A DNA stretch of 16,336 bases from assembly GCA_043778625.1 (NCBI GenBank), contig JAYWFU010000105.1:1-16336 (forward strand), in the 5' to 3' direction. Position numbers and translations under genes: made by a program. This DNA comes from JACMRI01 sp043778625. GTDB lineage: Bacteria; Bacteroidota; Bacteroidia; UBA4408. The notes beneath the pieces were generated by a model, which worked only from the letters and a program-made list of their open reading frames with translations, was not told the origin of the DNA and did not search any database. Numbering within the stretch: the first letter of the stretch is position 1; every line of letters starts with the position of its first letter. This document shows, piece by piece, positions 1 to 6,252 of this stretch.

Positions 1-22
1 ATTATCAATTATCAAAATAGCG

Positions 23-30
23 TACATTTG
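23..30 (+). promoter_or_regulatory. possible Bacteroidota -7 element upstream of rpe
   Basis: TACATTTG fits the Bacteroidota -7 consensus TAnnTTTG and lies 37 bases before the rpe start codon. The window begins too close to allow a proper check of the -33 element, and no clear TTTG is seen there. This is a motif match only. Confidence 0.3.
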
Positions 31-67
31 CTCGCATAATAATTACACCTCAACCACATTATTACTT

Positions 68-718
68 ATGACTACAATTGTTGCCCCTAGTTTATTAGCT
101 GCCGATTTTGCCAACATTAAAGATGCTTGCCAATTTATTAATACTTCAACTGCCGATTGGTTTCATATCGATGTAATGGACGGCGTGTTTGTGCCCAATA
201 TTTCATTTGGATTCCCAATAATGGAGGCGTTAAAAAAACACTGTACCAAGCCATTAGATGTGCATTTAATGATAGTGAACCCTGACCAATACATTGCCGA
301 ATTTAGAGCCAAAGGAGCCGAAATAATAACAGTGCACTACGAGGCTTGCCCGCACTTGCACCGCACCCTACAATTAATTAAAGCCACGGGCGCAAAGGCT
401 GGCGTAGCGCTTAACCCGCACACCCCCGTAAATGTGTTAGAAAGTATAATTAATAGTATTGACGTAGTGCTTATTATGAGCGTAAATCCTGGCTTTGGCG
501 GACAAAAATTTATACCCGAAACCTACCGCAAAGTACACGAGTTGCGTAATTTAATTATTGCCCGCAACGCACACGCTATTATTGAAATTGATGGTGGCGT
601 AACCAACGAAAATGCTGCGCAACTAGTAGCTAGCGGAGCACAAGCCTTGGTAGCAGGTAGTTATGTGTTTAATAACGTTAACCCTAACAATGCTATTCAA
701 TTACTTAAGAAAGCATAA
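68..718 (+). CDS. rpe: ribulose-phosphate 3-epimerase
   Basis: Cytosolic TIM-barrel enzyme that interconverts D-ribulose 5-phosphate and D-xylulose 5-phosphate in the pentose phosphate pathway. The 216 residues match the usual family length (about 215-225). Visible family signatures are APSLLAADF at residues 6-14, the metal/catalytic segment HIDVMDG at 33-39 (H33, D35), H66 in DVHLM, the phosphate-gripping loop NPGFGGQKF at 140-148, and the second catalytic Asp in EIDGGV (D175). The ATG is preceded by an A/T-rich leader with no Shine-Dalgarno, as is normal for this phylum. It stands 127 bases before the oxidase genes, so it may be a separate transcription unit. Identification is firm. Confidence 0.97.
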   Translation: MTTIVAPSLLAADFANIKDACQFINTSTADWFHIDVMDGVFVPNISFGFPIMEALKKHCTKPLDVHLMIVNPDQYIAEFRAKGAEIITVHYEACPHLHRTLQLIKATGAKAGVALNPHTPVNVLESIINSIDVVLIMSVNPGFGGQKFIPETYRKVHELRNLIIARNAHAIIEIDGGVTNENAAQLVASGAQALVAGSYVFNNVNPNNAIQLLKKA

Positions 719-811
719 TTTAACAATAAGCGAGTATAAAGTTTAAAAATACACACTCTAATTTAATAGATATATTTTACAACCACTCTAATTTGTAATC
801 ACGTAATACAT

Positions 812-819
812 TATATTTA
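812..819 (+). promoter_or_regulatory. possible promoter of the oxidase genes
   Basis: TATATTTA resembles the -7 consensus TAnnTTTG except for its last base. A TTTG at 792-795 lies 16 bases upstream, slightly closer than the usual -33 spacing. It sits 26 bases before the ATG at 846 in a 127-base gap, so a promoter here is plausible. The match is imperfect. Confidence 0.3.
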
Positions 820-845
820 CAACGTAATAATTAAAGAAAAATAAC

Positions 846-1466
846 ATGAAAGGTCTTGAGAAAAAAATTGAAGCATTAGCCGTTGATTTAAAAGCATTAA
901 CGCCTGAACAAATAGTAAACACTCAACAAAAGAGCCGCGAAGCATTAATGTGGCTGGGTATTATAAGTATGATTATGTTTTTTGCGGGCTTAACAAGTGC
1001 TTATGTAGTACGCCGTGGCGAAGCAGGTTCGTGGGTGGTTATTGATTTGCCTTATTTATTTTATTATTCCACCGCTACCATATTATTGGCAAGTGCATTA
1101 TTTGTATATAGTTATAACAAACTTAAAGCTGGCGAGCTTCAATCATTTAAATTAACGATGCTTGGCACATTAGCATTAGGTATTTTATTCGTAGTTATGC
1201 AGTTTCAAGCTTATGGTTACTTAGTAGAGCGAGGTTTGTATTTGGCGAGTAATAATCCTGCGAGCAGTTTTTTGTACATACTTACGGCAGCGCATTTAGC
1301 CCACTTATTAGGTGGTTTGTTAATGCTGTTATTAGTGGTAGTTAAAGCTATTCGTAACAAATATTCGGCTACTAATAATCATGGAATATATGTTGCAAGC
1401 ATTTATTGGCATTTTTTAGGCGTATTATGGGTGCTTTTGTTTTTGTTTTTAATATTTTTTCGTTAA
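846..1466 (+). CDS. cytochrome c oxidase subunit III (first copy)
   Basis: Membrane subunit III of a haem-copper cytochrome c oxidase. The 206-residue protein has a short charged cytoplasmic N-terminus (about 1-30) and five hydrophobic segments, roughly at 34-54, 70-90, 103-124, 140-165 and 178-205. Family features are the SAYVVRR region near 51-57, the His pair in AAHLAHLLGG, and the C-terminal YWHFLGVLWVLLFLFL signature typical of COX3. It is followed after 64 bases by a second, longer subunit III gene and then a subunit IV gene; this order is typical of Bacteroidota oxidase operons. The usual upstream partners (subunits I and II, haem O synthase) are absent here, where rpe precedes instead. 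Stabilisation of subunit I and of the proton path is the known family role. Confidence 0.93.
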   Translation: MKGLEKKIEALAVDLKALTPEQIVNTQQKSREALMWLGIISMIMFFAGLTSAYVVRRGEAGSWVVIDLPYLFYYSTATILLASALFVYSYNKLKAGELQSFKLTMLGTLALGILFVVMQFQAYGYLVERGLYLASNNPASSFLYILTAAHLAHLLGGLLMLLLVVVKAIRNKYSATNNHGIYVASIYWHFLGVLWVLLFLFLIFFR

Positions 1467-1530
1467 AATTGCACACAAATAAAAACAATACCCTATATTT
1501 TTTTTTAATTAACTAATACCAATTTTAATA

Positions 1531-2253
1531 ATGAGTTCGCACAGCGCAACACTAGACAGCACTACCGCATGGGACGGAGGCAAATCACCACTTGGCGTAA
1601 GCTATGGCAAAATGATGATGTGGTTTTTCTTGGTTTCCGATGCCCTTTCGTTTGGAGGATTACTAGTAGCCTATGGCTTTATGCGCCACAAATATCCTGA
1701 GGTATGGCCTGATCCAAGTAAGGTATTTACCCACTTCCCAGGCACGCATGCTTCTGTACCATTAGCCTACGTAGGTTTAATGACATTTATATTAATTATG
1801 AGTTCAGTTACGATGGTACTTGCTGTTGAAGCTGGGCATCGTATGGATAAAAAAGCCGTAGAAAAATGGATGTTGCTTACCATTATTGGAGGAGCAATGT
1901 TTGTGGGTTCGCAAGCTTGGGAATGGTACAATTTTATTGTGGGTTCGCACGAGGGTGCTGTACGTACTATATTTGAAGATGGACAATGGATTGAAAAAAC
2001 AATACAAGGTGCTAACCTCCAGTACAACGAATATGGGTTACCTGTATTTGCTGACTTCTTCTTTTTTATTACAGGTTTCCACGGCACGCACGTGTTTTCG
2101 GGTGTTGTAATTAATTTTATTATTTATGTAAACGTTGTTAAAGGTACTTACCAAAAACGAGGACATTATGAAATGGTGGAGAAAGTAGGTTTATACTGGC
2201 ACTTTGTAGATTTAGTGTGGGTATTTGTATTTACTTTTTTCTACCTACTGTAA
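1531..2253 (+). CDS. cytochrome c oxidase subunit III (second copy)
   Basis: Second subunit III-type protein (240 residues), clearly divergent from the 206-residue copy upstream. It has a soluble N-terminus (about 1-25), then hydrophobic segments near 27-48, 76-98, 113-130, 174-200 and 217-240. COX3 signatures are the SSVTMVLAVEAGHRM helix (about 90-104) with its acidic residue, FITGFHGTHVFSGVV (about 180-194) with conserved histidines, and a terminal GLYWHFVDLVWVFVF. The loop between helices III and IV (about 132-172) is an insert absent from the shorter paralogue. The start ATG follows a TA-rich leader, and a subunit IV gene follows 63 bases downstream. Two tandem subunit III genes are usual in this phylum; both are expected to assemble in one oxidase. 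Confidence 0.94.
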   Translation: MSSHSATLDSTTAWDGGKSPLGVSYGKMMMWFFLVSDALSFGGLLVAYGFMRHKYPEVWPDPSKVFTHFPGTHASVPLAYVGLMTFILIMSSVTMVLAVEAGHRMDKKAVEKWMLLTIIGGAMFVGSQAWEWYNFIVGSHEGAVRTIFEDGQWIEKTIQGANLQYNEYGLPVFADFFFFITGFHGTHVFSGVVINFIIYVNVVKGTYQKRGHYEMVEKVGLYWHFVDLVWVFVFTFFYLL

Positions 2254-2316
2254 TTATCCAAGTTTAATTTTTCAATCAACTAATTCAATCATACTTAACA
2301 TCTTATATTAATAATC

Positions 2317-2760
2317 ATGGAAGGATTTAACGACAATTTCCCAAGCTACGAAACTATGGCGCACCACTCTGAAGAAGAAGGTGTTGCTAAACGCAAAAAA
2401 TTATGGACCGTATTTTTCATACTATCTGCTATTACAATTGTTGAGCTAATAATTGGTTTTTATCCATCGTCGTTTAGCGATTTAGCACTAAAATTTATTT
2501 TTATTGGCGGTACATTACTTAAAGCCGCTTTTATTGTTTTATCTTTTATGCACTTGGGAGAAGAAGTAAAACAACTACGTTACTTGGTTATTGCGCCTTA
2601 CGTAATTTTTATAATTTATCTTTCATTCATTGCGTTAAATGAGGGAATGTATAGCAAAGATATCAAAGCCACTATGGATAATAATGTATTAAATCACAGT
2701 ATGATTAAGGGCGCTGAAACAGCACCACACCAAGCTACAGCAACAGAAGCGCATCATTAA
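2317..2760 (+). CDS. cytochrome c oxidase subunit IV family protein
   Basis: Small integral membrane subunit (147 residues) of prokaryotic cytochrome c oxidase. It has a hydrophilic N-terminus (1-25), three hydrophobic helices near 30-48, 57-78 and 88-107, and a His-containing C-terminal tail. The second helix and loop carry the family hallmark (FIGGTLLKAAFIVLSFMHLG, about 62-81). The tail ends in EAHH and is low-complexity. In this phylum the oxidase cluster commonly continues with SCO1-type copper chaperone and DUF420 genes; here the next reading frame is an Rhs fragment, so the cluster ends or is interrupted after this gene. Function is accessory, probably assembly or stability. Confidence 0.9.
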   Translation: MEGFNDNFPSYETMAHHSEEEGVAKRKKLWTVFFILSAITIVELIIGFYPSSFSDLALKFIFIGGTLLKAAFIVLSFMHLGEEVKQLRYLVIAPYVIFIIYLSFIALNEGMYSKDIKATMDNNVLNHSMIKGAETAPHQATATEAHH

Positions 2761-2867
2761 TTAGAATAACACTTAAATTTATTATTTGTGCTGTATTACG
2801 TAAAAATGTAACTACTAAGATGCAACACACTAACACTACTCTAAAATTGCATAATTATTAACTGGCG

Positions 2868-3797
2868 TTGTTTATTTTTGTCAGCCCATACCTTCTCTTT
2901 GGCGCGCCGTTAAACGGGCGTACATTAACCAAAAGTGGTGCAAGCGGAAGTAGGTACGGATTTAATGGACACGAAAAAGATAATGAAATAAAAGGTAGCG
3001 GTAATCATCTAAACTTTGGAGATTATGGATATGATTCAAGACTTGGACGAAGACCAGGACTCGACCCGAAATTTAAGCATATGCCAAATATTTCTCCATA
3101 CGCTACATTCTTTAATAATCCAATTATGTTTAAAGATGAAAGTGGAAAGTTTCCAGTATGGACTCATTATCACATGACATATAATGCTTTAATTAAAATA
3201 AAGGTTGACGAAAAAGTTGCAAGTGAGATAGCGCATTATTCTTCAACATATGCTGACCATCCGACAACAGGATTTATGCTCATTAATCAGGCGTTAGCTG
3301 TAAATTATCTTTTCAATCCAAGCAGATTAAGTAAAAATGAAGATAAATATGGTCCTTATGACAAATCATATTCCCAATCAGATAATTTAATCATTGCTGT
3401 ATCTATACACGGAATGAGAACATACTGGGAAGATATTACACCAGAGGAAGCAGTTAATAGAGCATTATATGGAGGGACTTATAAAGAAAAAAACGGAACA
3501 GAAGTAACAATTATAGGAGCTTATGATGTGGTGAATTCGTTAAAGGGAAAGGATATAAATAAATTGAGTAAAGAAGAGAAAAAGGTCTTGGGAGTAGCTT
3601 TACACACGATACAAGATGCTGAAATTCATAAAGGAGGTAGATGGGTTGACGAACATAAAGATGAAGCCAAAAAGATGGGGAATGAAAGCGAGCATCCAGA
3701 TGCCTACGAATGTGGAACAGCATTTGGCTTAGGTGATGAGTCTGATAAAGCTGCAAAAAAAACTGACGAAGCGTTACAAACTATAGAACAAAAGTAG
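2868..3797 (+). CDS. orphan Rhs C-terminal fragment with putative metal-dependent toxin domain
   Basis: Residues 30-92 are the end of an Rhs repeat-associated core: RYGFNGHEKDNEIKGSGN (29-46), YDSRLGRRPGLDP (55-67), ISPYATFFNNPIMFKDESG (75-93). The thousands of residues that precede this in a complete Rhs protein are missing. The frame opens after a TAA at 2859, and the only nearby start is a poor TTG at 2868 with no signal peptide, so the gene is headless. After the DESG boundary comes a domain of about 215 residues unlike the core and rich in spaced His/Asp: W98, H100, H102, H123, D130, H181, H246-x3-D250-x3-H254 in the string ALHTIQDAEIHKG, H263, H276 and D278. The order resembles zinc-dependent phospholipase C / P1-nuclease folds, where W, H, D, H, HxxxD and H bind three zincs; that assignment is inference. 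A lipoprotein starts 4 bases after the stop. AGA is the main Arg codon, unlike the neighbours. It could be a silent recombination cassette or a decaying remnant. Confidence 0.75.
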   Translation: MFIFVSPYLLFGAPLNGRTLTKSGASGSRYGFNGHEKDNEIKGSGNHLNFGDYGYDSRLGRRPGLDPKFKHMPNISPYATFFNNPIMFKDESGKFPVWTHYHMTYNALIKIKVDEKVASEIAHYSSTYADHPTTGFMLINQALAVNYLFNPSRLSKNEDKYGPYDKSYSQSDNLIIAVSIHGMRTYWEDITPEEAVNRALYGGTYKEKNGTEVTIIGAYDVVNSLKGKDINKLSKEEKKVLGVALHTIQDAEIHKGGRWVDEHKDEAKKMGNESEHPDAYECGTAFGLGDESDKAAKKTDEALQTIEQK

Positions 3798-3801
3798 TCG
3801 G

Positions 3802-4242
3802 ATGAAATCAAGAAAGAGCATACTGCTTTTTATTACTGCAATTTTTGTAGGTGGTTGTAAGTGCGATAGTTATTTTTCAAACTCTACAAATAAGAATATA
3901 CACAGTGTTTTCTTTGAAATTGAATGCCATATTGTAGAACAAACAAAGGAAAAACAAGTGTTAGAGGTTAATCTTGATTATAAGCTAAAATCCTTGCAGT
4001 CAGTTGTTCAGAAAAGTATAAATATCCTTCCTGTAGTTAATGAAACAAATGATACATTAACTTTTCTTTCAAATTATGCTAATTTGATGTACACGTACTC
4101 ATACACAGGTAAATCAAACTCTAAATTAAACCTAACGTTAAAATTTAAAGTAGATTCTATGGGTATAATAATTGATAAAACTATTTGTTATTCAAAATTA
4201 AATGGCCTAAAAAAGTGTAGATTTCATCCTATTCTTCACTAA
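3802..4242 (+). CDS. small lipoprotein, candidate immunity partner of the Rhs tip
   Basis: I do not recognise the family. The 146-residue protein starts with a lipoprotein signal: basic MKSRKS, hydrophobic 7-16, and lipobox VGGC with the modified Cys at 19. The mature part has a second Cys at 21 and is predominantly short alternating hydrophilic/hydrophobic stretches suggestive of beta-strands (for example LEVNLDYKLK and LNLTLKFKVDS). Its ATG lies 4 bases after the Rhs fragment's stop, the position typical of immunity genes of Rhs/polymorphic toxins. A lipoprotein is a sensible protector if the toxin acts in the periplasm or on membrane lipid. Both of its Arg codons are AGA, as in the toxin gene. 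The partnership is inferred from position; an unrelated cargo gene is possible. Confidence 0.7.
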   Translation: MKSRKSILLFITAIFVGGCKCDSYFSNSTNKNIHSVFFEIECHIVEQTKEKQVLEVNLDYKLKSLQSVVQKSINILPVVNETNDTLTFLSNYANLMYTYSYTGKSNSKLNLTLKFKVDSMGIIIDKTICYSKLNGLKKCRFHPILH

Positions 4243-4310
4243 CCCCGCTAGTGCGAGCGTTAGGTAAGCGTGCAGTTGAGGCTAGTGCCAGCATGTTGCT
4301 GGTATTCATA
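4243..4310 (+). repeat. hairpin repeat, copy 1 (inverted relative to copy 2)
   Basis: Begins directly after the lipoprotein stop with CCCCGCTAGTGCGAGCGTT, continues through CGTGCAGTTGAGGCTAGTGC and ends in GGTATTCATA. The reverse complement of 4602-4670 is the same sequence with scattered changes. It contains a perfect 6-bp hairpin at 4288-4302 (CCAGCA-TGT-TGCTGG). In copy 2 the third base pair of the stem is reversed, A-T becoming T-A, so pairing is kept. This is a structural, REP-like repeat rather than coding sequence. No transposase of its own is seen. Confidence 0.8.
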
Positions 4311-4327
4311 AGCGTTATAAAAAGTAT

Positions 4328-4351
4328 AAAGCCCTGCGTTGCAGGGCTTTT
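4328..4351 (+). terminator. Rho-independent terminator hairpin
   Basis: AAAGCCCTGC-GTT-GCAGGGCTTTT forms a 10-bp stem with a 3-base loop and is followed by a T-rich run (TGTTGTTTTG). It lies 86 bases downstream of the lipoprotein and would end the toxin/lipoprotein transcript. The A-rich left flank also lets it act, less strongly, on the minus-strand MazF remnant at 4378. Confidence 0.8.
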
Positions 4352-4377
4352 GTTGTTTTGTGTTTGCTAGCTTAGTT

Positions 4378-4500
4378 TTATTCTACTACTTTTTTTATAG
4401 CTTCTTTAATTTCGTATAAGGTAAGTGTGTCTATGCTACCTATTTTTTTAATTAATCGTTCTTGCGAAACGGAGCGGATTTGAAAACAATCGGCAGAGGA
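4378..4500 (-). pseudogene. C-terminal remnant of a MazF/PemK-family toxin
   Basis: The last 38 or so codons read FQIRSVSQERLIKKIGSID, then TLTLYEIKEAIKKVVE and a stop. This matches the conserved end of MazF/PemK ribonuclease toxins, where an (D)QIR(T/S)VSKERLxKKIG strand-helix is followed by a short terminal helix. The N-terminal two thirds with the RNA-binding and catalytic loops are missing. Upstream the frame stays open to an ATG at 4572, but residues ADTSRMLAPAGS come from a hairpin repeat (4501-4533), so the 64-residue reading frame is an accidental fusion. A different frame opens at an ATG at 4579 (MSNDTKEENKVRY) and also runs through the repeat, so it may be the start of another broken gene. 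No antitoxin is seen. Not expected to be active. Confidence 0.55.
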
Positions 4501-4533
4501 CCCCGCTGGCGCGAGCATTCTGCTCGTGTCCGC
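4501..4533 (+). repeat. hairpin repeat, partial copy 3
   Basis: CCCCGCTGGCGCGAGCATT matches the first 19 bases of copy 1 (CCCCGCTAGTGCGAGCGTT) with three changes, then diverges. It has its own perfect hairpin at 4512-4526, CGAGCA-TTC-TGCTCG, with the same 6-bp stem, 3-base loop and inner GCA/TGC as the other copies. It sits at the broken edge of the MazF remnant. Confidence 0.65.
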
Positions 4534-4601
4534 TACCATTGTACCTAACCTTATTTTCTTCTTTAGTATCATTACTCATTACAATTAGTTTTTATTTTTT
4601 A

Positions 4602-4670
4602 ATGAATACCTGCAACATGCAGGCACTAGTCTCAACTGCACGGTGATTATTTAATGCTTGCGCTAGCGGG
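4602..4670 (-). repeat. hairpin repeat, copy 2 (inverted relative to copy 1)
   Basis: Read on the minus strand it runs CCCGCTAGCGCAAGCATTAA, a variable linker, CGTGCAGTTGAGACTAGTGC, a hairpin, and GGTATTCAT. It aligns with copy 1 over its whole length. The hairpin at 4609-4623 is CCTGCA-ACA-TGCAGG on the plus strand, perfectly paired. With copy 1 it frames the terminator, the MazF remnant and partial copy 3. Confidence 0.8.
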
Positions 4671-4757
4671 AGCGTACTTAAATTGTAGAAATACGTTTTT
4701 TGAACCGTTTTTTTAACATGCGATTTCTAATAACACTTAGTAAATTATCAGCTTAAT

Positions 4758-4850
4758 TTATTTTTCATCTTGTTCCAAAATGCCAATCAAATTTTGAGCG
4801 ATTTTGTTCTTATGCTCTTTTGATAATCTATACTGATATAAATCTTTCAT
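4758..4850 (-). CDS. possible 30-residue small protein or gene remnant
   Basis: ATG at 4850, TAA at 4758; the product reads MKDLYQYRLSKEHKNKIAQN and ends LIGILEQDEK. It is charged and probably helical, with no signal or membrane segment. I do not recognise it. The reason to list it is a perfect -7 motif, TATTTTTG on the minus strand (4857-4864), 6 bases before the ATG, the same layout as at surE. It could equally be the surviving start of a longer lost gene in this decayed region. Confidence 0.25.
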   Translation of the reverse strand: MKDLYQYRLSKEHKNKIAQNLIGILEQDEK

Positions 4851-4856
4851 ATTTTA

Positions 4857-4864
4857 CAAAAATA
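4857..4864 (-). promoter_or_regulatory. -7-like element before the small frame
   Basis: On the minus strand this reads TATTTTTG, an exact TAnnTTTG. With a start site a few bases downstream, the transcript would begin almost at the ATG at 4850. No clear -33 TTTG is seen at the right distance. Confidence 0.3.
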
Positions 4865-4943
4865 ATGAATAAGCTGTCTGTAATTTTATTATAATACTGT
4901 TACGGCTTGCGCCAAACGAACTGTACTTTGTGCTATTGCAAAC

Positions 4944-5750
4944 CTATTTAAATGCTTTGCGAGCGTATGATTTTAAATGTTTTAAACACGTGGCTTGTTC
5001 TTCTATAAAGCCCATGTGCCCTGCGTTTTCGAGTATTAGGTATTCGCAATCGTTAGGTAGCGTGGTTTGTGTTTTTACTTGTTCGTAAGGTATTGTTTCA
5101 TCTTTTTTGCCAATGATATAAAACACTCTAAACGACGAAAATTTTAACACCATTTCTCTATCCACTCTTATTTTCATTCCTTCGAGGGCTGCTGCCAATC
5201 CTTGCTTGGGCATTGTTAATGCTGTTTCGAGCAGGGCTTCAATTTCGGGCGCATATTTATTACGGTTATCTTTGGCAAACCAAAGCGGAATAATACTGCG
5301 TATAAATTTTTTGTGATTTTGTTTTACCAATGCTAACGCCTTATTACGGTTAATTTTGCGTTCCTCGCTATCGGCCGATGCCGTACTATGAAACAAGCAA
5401 ATACCTCGTGTTTTTTGCGGATACTTTTCGGCAAAAGCCAATGCTACATAGCCACCCATACTATGCCCTACTACAAACAAACGATTAAGCCTAAGGTGTT
5501 GCAGTACCGCATTAACGGCATCGGCAAGCAACTCCATGGTGTGCACGTAGCCAAGACAATCGGAACAGCCATGCCCTGGCAAATCAATACAAATAACACG
5601 GTATAGTTTGCTTAATTCTTGTACGTAGTTATCCCAAATTTGAGAGCTTTCCATAAAGCCATGTAACAACACTATACACCTACCCGAACCGTTGTCGGTA
5701 TAGCCTATTTGGCTATTCATAAATGTGCAGTAGTTAATAGTTGTGTGCAT
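4944..5750 (-). CDS. alpha/beta hydrolase
   Basis: Serine hydrolase of the alpha/beta fold (268 residues, normal length). Oxyanion loop LLHGFMESSQIW at 28-39, DLPGHGCSD at 56-64, nucleophile elbow VGHSMGG at 94-100 (Ser97), acid Asp217 in IGKKDETIP, and His245 in ENAGHMGF complete a full catalytic triad. A cap of about 80 residues lies between 120 and 200. Substrate cannot be told; relatives include esterases, lipases and C-C hydrolases. There is no signal peptide, so it is probably cytosolic. Met11 (MNSQIGYTDNG) is a credible alternative start and would give the more usual N-terminus. The upstream secreted-protein gene ends 3 bases before the annotated ATG, so the two are probably cotranscribed. 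Confidence 0.9.
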   Translation of the reverse strand: MHTTINYCTFMNSQIGYTDNGSGRCIVLLHGFMESSQIWDNYVQELSKLYRVICIDLPGHGCSDCLGYVHTMELLADAVNAVLQHLRLNRLFVVGHSMGGYVALAFAEKYPQKTRGICLFHSTASADSEERKINRNKALALVKQNHKKFIRSIIPLWFAKDNRNKYAPEIEALLETALTMPKQGLAAALEGMKIRVDREMVLKFSSFRVFYIIGKKDETIPYEQVKTQTTLPNDCEYLILENAGHMGFIEEQATCLKHLKSYARKAFK

Positions 5751-5753
5751 TGG

Positions 5754-6239
5754 TTATTCAGGCTTGCAACGTGATTGTGTACAAGGAATATTGTGGTCGC
5801 AGTAATTAACAAAGTTTAAATTACAGACTATTGTTTTTGCTGAGGGCTTAATATTAACCACTAAGTTTGGCTGTAACCACAAGGCTTTCATGCACGTGCT
5901 ATCATACGTATTACAATCATCATTAGGAGGTATTACTAATGGTGTTAGCCTAAATTCATCTACAATATAATACTTACCTGGTTTTAATTTTACAGTAGCC
6001 TCTCCGTTACCGTTAGTAATAACACTAGCCATAATTTTATTTAGCAAGTTATTTATGTTACCCTTTTTAATTACTAATTTTTTGTTTGGTAGCGGGCTAT
6101 ATCTAGCATCAGGACCTTGTTCACCTCCACAATACAGACTAAGTTGAGTTACCTTTAATTTAAAAGTTGTTGTATTTTGTGCTAAAATTACTTTAGTACA
6201 AAACACAACAACAGTGAATAAACACAATACAGATTTCAA
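5754..6239 (-). CDS. small secreted Cys-rich protein, unknown function
   Basis: 161 residues with a typical signal peptide (hydrophobic 4-19, likely cleavage after ILA at about residue 20). The mature protein has seven cysteines (37, 109, 116, 139, 147, 153, 158), four of them in the last 23 residues, so disulfides are likely in the periplasm or outside. The centre, NGNGEATVKLKPGKYYIVDE (76-95), resembles the end of a carboxypeptidase-regulatory-like or prealbumin-like beta-sandwich, in which a Gly-containing strand leads to KPGxYxV. No catalytic motif is visible and I do not recognise a named family. It lies between a lipoprotein gene (13-base gap) and the hydrolase (3-base gap) in one minus-strand run. 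Confidence 0.75.
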   Translation of the reverse strand: MKSVLCLFTVVVFCTKVILAQNTTTFKLKVTQLSLYCGGEQGPDARYSPLPNKKLVIKKGNINNLLNKIMASVITNGNGEATVKLKPGKYYIVDEFRLTPLVIPPNDDCNTYDSTCMKALWLQPNLVVNIKPSAKTIVCNLNFVNYCDHNIPCTQSRCKPE

Positions 6240-6252
6240 ACTAATTAAAACT

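Larger units (their letters stand above)
4573..4943. other. gene-poor stretch between MazF remnant and hydrolase
   Basis: These 371 bases hold hairpin repeat copy 2 and one possible 30-codon minus-strand frame (4758-4850). Nothing else convincing is visible: no RNA gene, no further hairpin terminator and no recognisable protein remnant. It is downstream of the minus-strand hydrolase and so is not that gene's promoter. Confidence 0.6.

Noticed and set aside
1767..2087. 106-residue minus-strand open frame within the second subunit III gene
   Set aside because: Shadow of a well supported membrane-protein gene; Cys/Ser/Pro-rich translation without any motif.
4378..4572. 64-residue minus-strand frame as an intact gene
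   Set aside because: Only its C-terminal part resembles a protein family; the middle is translated from a hairpin repeat, and the N-terminal domain of MazF is missing.
4268..4642. Complete transposon bounded by the inverted repeats
   Set aside because: Nothing between the repeats encodes a transposase or recombinase, and no target-site duplication is evident at the outer edges.
4243..4671. CRISPR array
   Set aside because: Only three degenerate copies, two of them inverted, with irregular spacing and no cas genes; the elements are hairpin repeats.
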